NCBI GenBank assembly: GCA_021399435.1
Contig: JAJTUP010000072.1
Location: 1-64,000, forward strand
Direction: 5' to 3'
Length of the DNA: 64,000 nt
Origin: Diaporthe sp. PMI_573
Lineage: Eukaryota; Ascomycota; Sordariomycetes; Diaporthales; Diaporthaceae
Each line of letters starts with the position of its first letter. Within the stretch, counting starts at the first letter, position 1. The translations under genes and the position numbers were made by a program. The notes under the pieces were generated by a model. It ran no database searches and was not told where the DNA came from. It worked only from the letters and a program-made list of their open reading frames with translations. This document shows, in pieces, positions 40,776 through 51,304 of this stretch.

Positions 40776-42779
40776 TTTTATAATCTAAGCGATAGGATAT
40801 TCCCATGGCTCGGCAGGCAGATGTGCATAGTTCTTGACCCGCTGGACAGACAACGAACAGCCACTCAGGTATATTATCATAGCCGCCATTATATACACTA
40901 CGTCATGTGTGACGAGAAAGTCAGGAGACCATCAAAGAACCATCCCTAGTTACGAAACAAGCTAGGGCCCGGTATATCTGGGGCAGGTCTTGGACTCCCT
41001 TCCGCCTCTGATGGCAACCAATGGGGCAAAACCAGCATCACAAGTCAGGCTACGTGGTTAGAGAAGCTGTGTAGTTTCTGCGCCGCGTTGCGACAATTTC
41101 CACTTGATCACCCCCGGGGCCGACGACCTAATCAAGGCACAAAGCCGAGGCCATCGTACCATTTGTGCATAGGCGCCGGGACCGACAAGGTATGCCGGAG
41201 GGCGAGGGATTCACGGTAGCACATTGCCAAGGATTTCTCGACACTAATTGCCTCATAATATGTGAAGATGATGTGTCCTGGGTGGTGTAGGTTACATGAC
41301 AGGGTCAACCCGAGTTGTACACCCTCGCGATTGTGCCTCGAGAGGCCTCCGGATAGATCACCCCGGGAGGAGCGAGGGACTACAGAATGCGCAGCCTTTA
41401 CATCACAAGCGAGAGCGCAGCCGCGGTATCCAAGCTCTGAAGGCTGTTAGGTCCTCACCAGCGGAGGCGAGCATATCTCTCAGTAATAATGGCGCCGTAC
41501 CAGGATTTTCTCCTTTGGTGCTAGAAAACTCGTTTGAAAACGCTCCTTCCAATAGACACTGGGTGGCGTTTAATAAGTTCTGTCTTCCTTCCTTCCTTTC
41601 CTTTCCTTTCTTTTTAATTGTCGAACCGTGGCCAGCCGCCAGAATCAGCAAGGGCTGCCTGTCCAAACACGAGCTCAACGGCACAGGAAGCATATAGCAA
41701 CGAGAATTTCATACCGCCATTCGATAAAGACCAGTCGCCGATCCCAGGAGAGACGATCCTGGACAGGGCTTTCCGCCTCCAATATATTTCAGGACCTCTG
41801 CAGCAAGGATATGAAGGGCAAAAATTAAGTTCAGTTGCGCTTTTTGACGCGCTACCGGTTGATGCCTGAGTGAAAGGGATGTTGAGTCTCATAGGAACTG
41901 TTGTGCCGCGCTAGGTATTATTAGGCAGAGCCTCATCTACACATACACATTGGCAGTGTTTTCCGGGATTGTTCCAAATCCGACGCGATGTGCTTGGAAA
42001 AAAATCAATTTCATAGATGTTGGTACCCGCGAAGGCCGATACCGTGACGTTCCGGTGTGTAGCATGATCTGCAATAGTCTGTCCTATCGAGCTTGGGTTG
42101 GTGTCGGTGTTCAGTGCCGCGTTTGGAGTTGTACGAGTCATTTTCCAGGGAACATCTGATGAGTCGCAGTGTCAGATATATTTCCGGGCGATATTCGTGG
42201 TGTCTATGGCAGTGATTGAGGACGTTTGGTTAAAATGAGAAGTAGAAGGATGGGGGCGGGAAGCTTGGCAGGTCCGCTGGCATTGAAACTGGCAGCATGG
42301 CCTGGCTGGCTTGAGGTGTTGGCGTGTGGCAGCCCGCCTGAGTGGTGAGCTGCTCAGCGCCGCATTCTATTTTGTACAGTACTGTACAGAAACGTTGTGC
42401 GCCCATTCGTCAACGGAAACCTCGCAACAGCCTGTGTGGCCTCGCCCCAATAGCTCATCGCTCCTTCGTACTCGTTACTGACACGAGAGGCATTTGCCAA
42501 CATACTATGGTCTTCCCTCTCCCTGATTTCTTGCATCTGTGTGCAATGTGTAATCTATCCGGAACAGCCACAATATGTCGGCACGTAATGAAAGGGAAAG
42601 TATTCTCGCGGCCGATCTTTCTTTTCTTACCTTCGCGCACGACTCCGCCTCCCAGAACGTCTCCTCCGATCGCATTCGATGCCCTGCGTTTCAAATATAG
42701 CCCAGGCGGGCGGGGCTGATTGAATTGACAGTCGCTATCAAATGGTGTATTATCCAGACCGTCGTAGCTAATCTTTCTT
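40776..42779. other. Gene-poor stretch
   Basis: About 2 kb with overlapping short frames on both strands around 41296-41890 and 42342-42719, none with a recognised motif. I do not call a gene. Confidence 0.45.
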
Positions 42780-43077
42780 CTCATGGTCTGGTGTGCAAAT
42801 CTGTGGCACGGCTTGCGAGATGGCATCAACCTCTTCAAGGACGGAGCAAACACAGGCCGTCTACCTGCTGTCATGGTTTTGACGGATGGGAAGCCGAACC
42901 ATATGTGTCCCTCGCAAGAATACGTGCCGGCGCTCAAGGCGATGGGCGATATGGTGCCTTCCATCCCTACTTCCGGTTTGGTTACATCCTCAGGTCGGGA
43001 CTGCTGAACCTCATCGCAGAGTTTGGAGGAGGTAACTACACCTTCATCCCTGGTGCAGGCATGATAGGGACTTTTTG
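42780..43077 (+). pseudogene. von Willebrand factor A domain relic
   Basis: NLWHGLRDGINLFKD, RLPAVMVLTDGKPNHMCPSQ and YVPALKAMGDMVPSI belong to the vWA domain found in fungal U-box/vWA proteins; the expected continuation (FRFGYILRSGLLNLIAEFGG, GNYTFIPGAGMIGTF) lies in the next frame, so there is a frameshift near 42960. The domain ends at about 43077 just before LINE sequence, so a LINE insertion probably truncated the gene. Confidence 0.75.
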
Positions 43078-43134
43078 ACTCCGAAAGAAGCATTATACCT
43101 TTGATATGAACAACCAGGGATATTCCATTCTCTA

Positions 43135-43605
43135 AATGTACAGAAACCCACCGAAGCAACCTCTCTTTCTTCCTGGGAGGAAAGTCGCCATCAGACGATA
43201 AGAGCTGGACCCCGAACATGGACGCAGTGCGCGCAACGATACGGTTTGCAACCGCTACGGGTCGCCTAGATGCGGACCTATCACAGAACGGAACCCCCTG
43301 AACAAACATACTAACCCGACCAACCTCAATCATCTCGTGCCACGCCCAGTAAGCACGCTTCAACCGCCGAGAATAGGACGTTGGACACTTGGAGAATGGC
43401 CTTCAAGCTGGCTTGCTAACCACTAACCCACGGGAATCCGCAAGTGGAGGACAGATGAGGAGAGGACATAAGCCGGAAACGGAAGGCGCACGGGCTTTGA
43501 GGAGACTAAGAGACAACTTTAGAAATGTACTAGTAGATGAGTAATAGTTGCCCTTTCGGGTCAGACCCGCCGGGCGTCAATTGATTGTGTGTGTGTGTGT
43601 AAACT
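43135..43605 (+). mobile_element. LINE 3' end (plus strand), 5'-truncated
   Basis: The frame TETHRSNLSFFLGGKSPSDD and WTPNMDAVRATIRFATATGR matches the C-terminus of the LINE reverse transcriptase at 44444 on the other strand. The 3' UTR also matches (CCGAGAATAGGACGTTG, GTTGCCCTTTCGGGT, CCCGCCGGGCG) and ends in a GT microsatellite at 43586-43600. Strong 5' truncation is typical of LINE insertions. Confidence 0.85.
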
Positions 43606-43998
43606 TTGAATTAGATAGATGTATTGTAGTAGTGGCACAAACGTCACTGATCCAGAAACGTAGGTACGGGAATTAATAAGGCCGTTGGGGAGCTAAGCCG
43701 TCATTTTCTGATCTTTATCGCTTGGACTGTCTGGTAAGGGTACTTCTGGAAACCTCTAGAGACCCTGATACGCAGGTACCGGCTAGACAATCTGCCAGGA
43801 TGTCGTGATGATGGCACAGTCTCAACAGGGGCAGCGTCCTAGACAAGTCACGCACCAATAGGCGAATAATCCATGGCTAGGCATCACTGCATGCGACACA
43901 CCAACGGTTGGCAGGATGACTCACGAACTTCCCGAGCTGCCGTTTTCAACATGGAATGTGTCACAGAGTGTTTTCCAAAGAGCCTCGCCTTGAGTTTG
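43606..43998. other. Spacer between two LINE tails
   Basis: About 390 bp without a supported gene, separating two LINE 3' ends that face each other. Confidence 0.5.
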
Positions 43999-44208
43999 CG
44001 ATCTTGTTTATACACACACACACACACACACACAATTTATTCCGCCCGGCGGGCTTAACCCGAAAGGGCAACTATTAACAATTTGACCATACATTTCCCA
44101 AGATCTTGTTTATACACACACACACACACACACACACAATTTATTCCGCCCGGCGGGCTTAACCCGAAAGGGCAACTATTAACAATTTGACCATACATTT
44201 CCCAAGAT
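43999..44208 (-). repeat. Tandemly duplicated LINE 3' end with (CA)n
   Basis: Two head-to-tail copies of a roughly 105-bp unit, each with GATCTTGTTTATA, a CA-dinucleotide run, the LINE 3' UTR (CGCCCGGCGGGCTTAACCCG) and CATTTCCCAAGAT. On the minus strand this is the 3' end of the LINE below, the GT run being its tail. Confidence 0.85.
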
Positions 44209-46156
44209 ATGCCTTGATCTCCTTAAAGCCCATGCAAAGTCCATTCTAGCTTATTTGCCTTCTTCTGCCATTTCTCTTCGGATTCTCGTGGGTTAGTAGG
44301 ATTAGTAGTAGGCTGGCTTGGAGGCGATTCTCCAAGTGTTCAACGTCCTATCCTCGGCGGCTGAAGCGGTGCCTGCTGTCCGTGGCACGAGGTGATGGGT
44401 GTGGGTTCGGTGGCGGAGAGTGGTGGGTGATCGGTTAAGTGTTTTAGTTGCCCGACGGTTGGTTTGCGTCAAGTCGGCCAGTGGCTATTGCGAATCGTAT
44501 CGTTGCCCGAACGGCCTCTAAGTTTGGAGACCAGTCTTTGTTATCTGATGCTGATTTTCCTCCTAGATAGAAAGAAATGTTGCTTCTGTGAGTGTTTGTA
44601 CACCGGAGCATCTCCATCCGGTACGCCGTCCATTTTCTACATCGGAAGAGGAAGTGTTTTACTGTCTCTGCTGCTTGTCCACATGCGCACTGCTCTGACA
44701 GGGCTACCCCGATTCGGTGGAGGTAAGCGTTGAGTCTTGCCATGCCTGTTCTGAGTTGAGCAAGCACAGTGGCTTCCTTCCATGTTAGACGGTCATAGAG
44801 TTGCGTTGTGTGTTTGCCTGGCAATGCTGTGTCGACTCTCTTAGAGTGCTTTCCAACCTTTTCTGGCAAGTGCTTGCTGGTGCCTGTCTTGGAACGAGCT
44901 ATGTTGAGAGTAGTCGACCGCATCCTGGGCGTTTCTGTTTCTGGAGTGGCACCGGGATGAGTGGCCTCTCTGGCGTTTTCCTTGGCAATTTTTAGGAGCT
45001 TGTCTCCTTCGCTCGCAGGGAGCCATCGTATTGTCGCTATGTTTCCGCGTTTGCGCATTTCTCCGACAGCCTCATAGATGTGGCGGGTATGCTGTTGGCC
45101 AGACTGCTGTCGAGGTTGCCGAAGGGTGAGAACGGCCGCTTTGTTGTTCGTTGATAGCACGATACTGCTAGATCTGAGCATTGGTAGCGTGCTCAAAGCG
45201 CGTTCCGTCGCTGCCAGCTCTCCGGAGTATGGGTTCTGTTCCGATCTTGCGCCGAGCGTAGAGGAAAAGGTCCCAAGCTTTGGGCTACCATAGACGGGCG
45301 CGGGCAGCGAGACAGCTCCCCCAATTCCCACCACGCCGTTCCGTGCTGAGCTGCTTACGGCGATGCGCACATCGTAGTTGTCCGCTGACTGCGTCGCTGT
45401 CAAGTCCTCAGTAATGGTCTGTATGCGTTCCTCCCATGGCGATAGCGTGAACGGGTTGATGATTTCTAACTTCTCCATTGCTATGCCTTTCAGTGCGTCT
45501 GCCACCTGGTATAGCGGCGAGCGGTGTCGTTTTCTGAACTTCCGCATTCGAGACGTGTTTCTGCGTAGTGGATTGGTATCTGGCAGGGTGTGAATGTCGG
45601 TCCACAGCTTGGTGGCCCGTCTCCAGAACCGGTCTCGTGCGCTGGCGATGTGAGCCTCCGCTTCTGCTACACTCGTTGCCACTGTGAGGAAGGTCCCCAC
45701 GATTGCTTGCGCCGCCATTCTCTGGACCCTGTTGATGGGTCCCACGAGTTTGTCCTTGTATGCGTGCATCCATACACTGGAGGCGTAGTCCACCACCGGG
45801 GCGACTGTGCATGTGAACAGCTGCCGCGCCGTGGATGGGGACAGGCCTCGGAGTCTCCGCAATTCCATTGCTGCCTCCAAGCCCTTGGACGCAGCCCTCG
45901 AAATGTGTTGTTTAAACTTCAGCTTCGCATCCATAACCACTCCAAGGATTTTGACATGGTCCTGAGGTTCGACAGTCTGTCCCTTGACGATGAAAGGTAG
46001 CGCGTCCGTCTTGTGCAAATTGCGAGTGAAGTGTATGATTGCTGTCTTATCAGCCTCGAATGTTGCACCGCTCCTTCTCTCCCAATCCAAGGCGTTCTTG
46101 ATAATGGCGTCGATGCCTTCCCGGTTCCTGTCGGCTGCATCGTCGCCAAGATTAAG
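44209..46156 (-). mobile_element. LINE (Tad-like) 3' part inserted in a hAT gene
   Basis: The LINE portion of the chimeric frame plus its 3' UTR: C-terminal reverse transcriptase (GATFEADKTAIIHFTRN and following), thumb/connection region (LFTCTVAPVVDYASSVWMHA), RNase H, and a C-terminal CX1CX8HX4C-like knuckle (CACGQAAETVKHFLFRC). The catalytic RT core and endonuclease are missing through 5' truncation. Confidence 0.85.
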
Positions 46157-47245
46157 GAGCTTGCGAAAGAGAAGCCGGGTAGCCTTGTCGTTGGTTTCGT
46201 CGTTGTCGAAGGTAAGCCAGCCCAACAAATCTTGAAGGCCATAATCGCTGATAACCTGGTGTAGGTGATATTGAAGGTTCTCGCCAGTGTGCCTACCGTT
46301 GACGACCCTCAGCCCAATCAAGCGGTTCCTCACATTATAGTCAAGATCCACGAAATGCGCAACCACGGCTACCAACGCCTTGCTGTTGGGCGAAGTCCAC
46401 AGATCAGCAGACAGATGGATCTTGGACAGAGCGGTGCTGTGAAGCTGTCTCTTCAGGGCATTGAGGTTCTCCGTAAAGGCTTCAACTAGCCACTTCATCA
46501 TCGTGGTGTCGCTTTTCGGGAGGATCTGATCGGTAAACGTGGGATTCCAGACGTGTAGCAGCTGACGGAACTGGGGCGCCTCTAATAACGAGATGGGCAG
46601 GTCACAACAAGCAACAAGCTCTGTAATGGCCTTTCTCGCGAGATTAGCGGCAGCGAGGGTTGGTGTATCACTATTAGCTGTGGCAGAATGAGGGAAAGGA
46701 ACTGGGTGCTGTGAGTGAGTAACGAGGTCGTGATGGTCTGTACGCCTCCTCTTCCTGCGACCTAACTCTGCTGGGCTGACATTATCACGGTCAGCCCCTC
46801 TAATAAAATCTTTCAGCTTCCCAAATCGGTGGCCGTTGTTATCACTGCCCTCGAGATGATTTAGAGCAGAACTGGTTGTGATATTCTTGCCGCTTTTGGT
46901 CTGATACAACGTGTGCTGACGCTTCTCATCACAGGGACGGCAAAACCACCACTCATCGCCAGTCTTTCTGACACCGTCGGGGTTCTGAATAACCTCTAGC
47001 AGCTTCTCCCCGAAGTGCCAGATGCCAGACTGTGTTGAAGAGCTCTTCCGTTTCGGCTGGGGGTCTGGCATCCATCTGGCGGCTACAAACTGATGGCGCC
47101 GGCCTTTGACCGTGATACGTGGGAGGTCTTTGAGGGAACCAATAGCAAAGCGAGCTGTCGCGTCGTGAGTGTCAATTTGGCTCTGGATGGATTGCGAGGA
47201 AGGCTGACGAGGCTGGCCAAGCAGCGAAAGGGCGTTTGTAGCCAT
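44444..47245 (-). CDS. Chimeric 933-residue hAT-LINE open reading frame
   Basis: Residues 1 to about 363 are the N-terminal part of a hAT transposase: a BED-type finger (WWFCRPCDEKRQ ... NHLEGSDNNGH), HLSADLWTSPNSKALVAVVA and GWLTFDNDETNDKATRLLF. From about residue 364 the sequence is LINE: RT C-terminus, then RNase H (IAVSSSARNGVVGIGG; PYSGELAATERAL; VLSTNNKAAVLTL) and the terminal Cys/His knuckle. The junction near 46156 is exactly in frame and no stop occurs over 2.8 kb. Either the insertion happened to keep frame and is young, or the frame is retained. Transposition by either mechanism is not expected. Expression is unknown. Confidence 0.85.
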   Translation of the reverse strand: MATNALSLLGQPRQPSSQSIQSQIDTHDATARFAIGSLKDLPRITVKGRRHQFVAARWMPDPQPKRKSSSTQSGIWHFGEKLLEVIQNPDGVRKTGDEWWFCRPCDEKRQHTLYQTKSGKNITTSSALNHLEGSDNNGHRFGKLKDFIRGADRDNVSPAELGRRKRRRTDHHDLVTHSQHPVPFPHSATANSDTPTLAAANLARKAITELVACCDLPISLLEAPQFRQLLHVWNPTFTDQILPKSDTTMMKWLVEAFTENLNALKRQLHSTALSKIHLSADLWTSPNSKALVAVVAHFVDLDYNVRNRLIGLRVVNGRHTGENLQYHLHQVISDYGLQDLLGWLTFDNDETNDKATRLLFRKLLNLGDDAADRNREGIDAIIKNALDWERRSGATFEADKTAIIHFTRNLHKTDALPFIVKGQTVEPQDHVKILGVVMDAKLKFKQHISRAASKGLEAAMELRRLRGLSPSTARQLFTCTVAPVVDYASSVWMHAYKDKLVGPINRVQRMAAQAIVGTFLTVATSVAEAEAHIASARDRFWRRATKLWTDIHTLPDTNPLRRNTSRMRKFRKRHRSPLYQVADALKGIAMEKLEIINPFTLSPWEERIQTITEDLTATQSADNYDVRIAVSSSARNGVVGIGGAVSLPAPVYGSPKLGTFSSTLGARSEQNPYSGELAATERALSTLPMLRSSSIVLSTNNKAAVLTLRQPRQQSGQQHTRHIYEAVGEMRKRGNIATIRWLPASEGDKLLKIAKENAREATHPGATPETETPRMRSTTLNIARSKTGTSKHLPEKVGKHSKRVDTALPGKHTTQLYDRLTWKEATVLAQLRTGMARLNAYLHRIGVALSEQCACGQAAETVKHFLFRCRKWTAYRMEMLRCTNTHRSNISFYLGGKSASDNKDWSPNLEAVRATIRFAIATGRLDANQPSGN

Positions 47246-47610
47246 GATGATGCCTACAGTACAGGTACACTCGATGATGAGACGCGACGAAGCCTAAGAT
47301 CAGAGGACGGCTACAACAAACAGCTCAACTGCAGAAAAGCTGACAGATTTGACTCCGGATGCGGGGGGGGGGGGCAAATCGGGCTAACGATCGACATAGG
47401 TTTCGGAGCAAAACAACAAAAATGGGCTCACGATCCTCAATACAGTGGCGCAAACAGAGTCACATGTGGGGCCGCCAGGTTAACGTCCATTTGTTTGGTT
47501 CGTTTGCAAGTCATTTGCATATAAATGTCCCTTGTTTGGCTTGCTGAAATGTCGGGCTTTGCGACTTTCATTTGGCAAATGACTTGCAAAGGCTTGGTTT
47601 GCGTGGAACG
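47246..47610. other. hAT 5' flank/noncoding
   Basis: Contains an 8-G run near 47366-47376 and short AAATGACTTGCAA/GCAAGTCATTTGC inverted motifs (47505-47600), consistent with subterminal repeats of the interrupted hAT element. Confidence 0.45.
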
Positions 47611-47894
47611 CTGACGTCGCTGATATGCAGGCTTTTATTTTTATGAACGACCGTGTACTGGATCGTGTCGAGGATCAGAAGTATGCTCATAAAAAGCGCT
47701 GAGCGGATCTTGAGGAGAAGGACTGGCTCGACCTCGAAGACTCATATCTCGATTTATTTGCGAATGCGCAGGGCAGGAAGGTCTGGATGCATGGCGAGAT
47801 GGCCTCATCCAAGGGGGAATTTGAGTGGGAGGGTGTATTGCAGTCGACAGGTGATATATTGGGTGTTGGCACGGAGGTGGAGTCGGAGGTTTAG
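47611..47894 (+). pseudogene. Unrecognised C-terminal coding relic with nonsense mutation
   Basis: A frame reading MQAFIFMNDRVLDRVEDQKY, a TGA at about 47700, then ADLEEKDWLDLEDSYLDLFA and GVLQSTGDILGVGTEVESEV to the stop at 47892-47894. The composition is clearly protein-like and the single TGA looks like CGA to TGA. The family was not recognised. Confidence 0.45.
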
Positions 47895-48418
47895 GGCAGA
47901 AACGGTAGAAGGGTAGAATAGTACTGTAAAAACCTGACTGCTGTCCAAAAAGGAGAAGGGAAATCTTGTATGGTACGTACTTGTATGTACAGCTTCGTAG
48001 TACGTGTGTTATTAACGTCTTAGGCTAACTGCTACAGTAACTCGCTGCTCTTACAGCATCTGACGGGAGGATTGGATACCTCCGTTTCGCCTGACAAAAG
48101 AAAATAGCGGTAATATCTGTCTTTCCAACTAGTACGGTACTATGGCTAAAATACAGTACGTACGTACGTACGTGTACTGTAAGGTCGCATCACTAGCGTA
48201 GGGGGCGTAGGGTGTTTCAGTCACGACGAATCACGTCTCGTTCGCCATCAACTTTTCCCTCCCTTCTACCCATGCCTAAGGAATCATCACCTCTGTTGTC
48301 TGCCCAATATCGGCCCCCGCAAAATCTGCCGAACTATACAAAAGACACTGCAAGCCTCTCCCAGCCATGTTCTTTCTTATGTTGGCGCTGGATTTGTTAT
48401 TGTGAGTCCTCCCAGCCT

Positions 48419-48449
<31 letters not shown>

Positions 48450-48465
48450 CCAACACATCTTCCAA
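47895..48465. other. Intergenic with possible 5' exon of the dsRBD gene
   Basis: Includes ACGTACGTACGT/CAGTACGTAC palindromic runs at 48150-48175 and an uninterrupted run of 27 T at 48422-48448. A GTGAGT donor at about 48399 and CACAG acceptor at 48474 could frame a 5' intron containing the T run. Confidence 0.4.
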
Positions 48466-49864
48466 ATGCCCACAGACGACCGTATCGACAGACTGCTTGC
48501 AAAGATGAGCAAGACAGGCTCGTCAGAGATGTCGCCTTCCAAGGTGGAATCTGGCGATGGCCCAGGCCCTGGTGAGTATTTACGGCCTCTTTTGCCCAGG
48601 TGTGACACCACGATAAAAAGAGGTTCACTGACCCATTTCGCAGCCATCCCGCCCTTCTCCGGCTACTCTGTCGGACCTGAGCGACCGCCCATGACCAACT
48701 CGCCCAGATGTCCATTTTCCGGGTCGTTTACCAGCGGCCCCATTCCAGCTCCTGGAACTCACCAGGATCAATTTGCGGCAGTCCTCTGTCCCTCTCGTTA
48801 CAGTTCCATGCCCACCCCTCCGATGGGCATGGAGTTGAGCATGAGCGCGCCCTCCCCGAATCCCTCCCTCCAGCATCCTTCCACGTTCAATATGCACTTT
48901 GCTGCTCCAGGCGTCGCTACTCTTGAAGCCCTGCCTGCGCCCGACCGGGTGGCCAGCTATGTTCCACCCGACGTGGGCTCGCCGCAAGTAATATCAACCG
49001 GCAGGTCCGTATACAGCAATAAGGGCCGAGGCCCAGCTGTACCTGTCCAAGGTGCACCGGCGACAACTTGGTAAGTAAATAACCACGAGGCTGGCATCTC
49101 TCCCAGCTGGGCTTAAGGTAGAGTTCCCAGAAGGAGTCTCGGATGAGTATTCCTATGAATGTACTGCCTGCTGCTTTTTTTCTGTGCGTAAACACGAGTA
49201 AAATGTTTGCTGAAACTATTATAGGTTGAGCTTTGAATGTCAACGCCGTCACTTTAATCCTAGGTTCAAAATTAAGAGAACATTCGCCGAGGATGGAAGG
49301 CCCAACTACCAATGTAGTGTGACTGTGAAGGGTCATGTCATTAATAGCAACACCTTATTCAGCAACACCGCAGACGCTAAGACGCATGTCGCCGAACAGG
49401 CTCTCAGCTACATTCGCAAGAACTTGCCCCGGAGCGGATTGGCCACATCTTATAGCCGTGCCCGCGCCAAGGCTGACGACAAGAATCAGGTACAAAACCT
49501 CGGCCGCCGGGAGGGGCAGCAACAAATGATCAAGCAGCGTCACCAGACCAATCCCATGGTGTCTTTCACCGTTGACGTGGCTGACCCCACTCAAGTCCTA
49601 GCTTTTGCGGATGTCTTCAAGGTCGGCCGCCTGGCAGGCCTGAGAGAAGCTGGACGTGGCTTCTCGCCGCCCAGAGATTGGCAGTCACGAAGTCGATCTC
49701 TGTCCCCAGGCCGTGGCCGAAGCAGCTCACAGAGCAAGCAAGACGGTTCCTACCGCCAACGTTCTCCGTATCGTGGTCCTAAGACAAATCGAGGGACTTT
49801 CTCATCCCCTCATTACTTTCCAGGGTTCAAATCCATACCACGAAATCCACATATGGATCCATAA
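48466..49864 (+). CDS. dsRNA-binding-domain protein, 3' end altered by hAT insertion
   Basis: Exons 48466-48571, 48644-49070 and 49225-49864 join to exactly 391 codons. Introns are GTGAGT...CGCAG and GTAAGT...ATAG with a CTGAAAC branch. The middle exon is Pro/Ser-rich and disordered. The last exon has a double-stranded RNA-binding-like module (NPRFKIKRTFAEDGRPNYQC, then VTVKGHVINSNTLFSNTADA, then KTHVAEQALSYIRK) and an Arg/Ser-rich tail (DWQSRSRSLSPGRGRSSSQS). About the final 14 residues are read from hAT terminal sequence starting near 49820, so the native C-terminus is lost. A role in RNA binding or processing is likely; a more upstream start through an extra intron is possible. Confidence 0.7.
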
Positions 49865-51200
49865 TGTGGATCCATATCCATTCCATTCCATTCCACGCGG
49901 GCTTCTGCATTTCCATATCCACGCCACGGAGCCCCTTCCACATGTTCCATATGTGGAAATTGTGGAAAAGAATGGACATTTTTGGTGGGGTTTGAAAATA
50001 CCTGGATTTCCTTGTGAAATAGCGCATACCCTAAGTACCTTCGATCGCCCACAACAACAAAATAAAAACGATTTTCCACCCCGTTTTATCCGTACACAAA
50101 GTTAAACAAGTCTATTCTGGGAGGTTTTACTGTTACGACCTTACTACCTCAAATCGAAATGGCCACCTTCCATCCTACCAAGTCAACCACGCCCGTTCCA
50201 GAACGTACAGAAGAAGACAATCAACGGCTCTTTCAGCTCTACAAAGGCTGGACCTTGACGGAGAGAGACGGCCAAGTGCGTCAATGGGTATATCAATTCG
50301 GCTACGATATCCAGCATGCCCAGAAGGGGGAACGCCGATGGGTGTGTTGTCTTTGCATCAAGCAAAAGCGGCCGAGGCCAAAGAGTTATGCCATCAAAGG
50401 GTTGCAGAACGCTGAGGGTCACCTGTACACGGACCACAATGGCATCATGGATCCGACGGGCAAGAGGCAAAAGCCTGCAAAGGCATCTGAGAAAGCACAT
50501 CAGTCCATTGCAACAATCCTACAGTTGAACCCCACGGAGCCGAAGGAACAAGATTTGATCAATACGCTGATCAAACGTTTCGACAAAACTGTATTCCAGC
50601 AGAAACTTGTCAACTGGATTGTCAATTCTAACCAATCCTTGAAAATTGTCCTCGGTCTACCCGAGATATCGAAACGGCATACCGGCGAGAACATTGCGGC
50701 CGAGGTATTCACAATCATCGATCTATTTGGCATTGGAGACAAAGTAGGGTACGCAACCCTCGACAATGCTCCCAATAACGATACAGCAATGAACTCGCTT
50801 GGTGAACTCATTGGGTTTGAGGGTAAGCGCCGACGCGTGCGCTGCTTTGGCCATACCCTCAATCTTGCAGCGAAAGCCCTTCTTTTCGGCAAGTGTGCGG
50901 ATGCTCTCGAGCTGGACGACCCATTCAGTGGTGCCAGTGTCGTATCTGATGTCGAATGGGAAAGGTGGTTGAAGAAAGGGCCTGTTGGTGTGTCAACTAC
51001 CCTGAATCTTGGGTTCCTTCGCCAAGATGTTTTAGGCAAGCTGCATACTCTATTGACCAAGGCTACAGCATCGGCTAATTGCAGCATTGCGAATTTCAAG
51101 AAAAGGCCTCTAACTCGAACACGAAGATGGCTGTCAACTGAACTTTGTGTGCAGTGGACACCTAGAAAGGAGATGCGGGCTTAGAGAATGAGTCACTGCA
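49820..51200 (+). mobile_element. hAT element (third family), deleted
   Basis: Begins with CAGGGTTCAAATCC, a hAT-like terminal sequence, followed by palindromic ATGGATCCAT/CCATATGTGG motifs (49845-49965) as a subterminal array. The coding part is at 50159-51184. A matching right terminal repeat was not found before the pogo-type fragment at 51305, so the right end appears truncated. Confidence 0.6.
50159..51184 (+). pseudogene. hAT transposase with internal deletion
   Basis: 341 codons: a BED-type finger (RRWVCCLCIKQKRPR, then HLYTDHNG), TVFQQKLVNWIVNSNQSLK, directly followed by IVLGLPEISKRHTGENIA, YATLDNAPNNDTAMNSLGE and VRCFGHTLNLAAKALLFG. The part normally between NQSL and the VLGLPE strand (with the first catalytic Asp) is missing, and after LLTKATASANCSI the frame diverges to non-hAT sequence. 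Inactive despite an open frame. Confidence 0.75.
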
Positions 51201-51304
51201 GCTCACATCCGGTTTCCTGACGACATGCTACAATGCAGGGGGCTCCCGGAAACCTGCAGTAAGGGCTCATCACTTCATGAAGCATAACAGAGTATCACTT
51301 GGCT

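Noticed and set aside
42455..43363. 302-codon minus-strand frame
   Set aside because: It runs antisense across the vWA relic and the LINE tail, both recognisable on the plus strand.
43586..44140. CA/GT runs as independent microsatellite loci
   Set aside because: They are the tails of LINE 3' ends, shown by the shared flanking 3' UTR.
45408..46242. Minus-strand alternative frames within the chimera region
   Set aside because: Overlap the recognised RT/RNase H frame and lack motifs.
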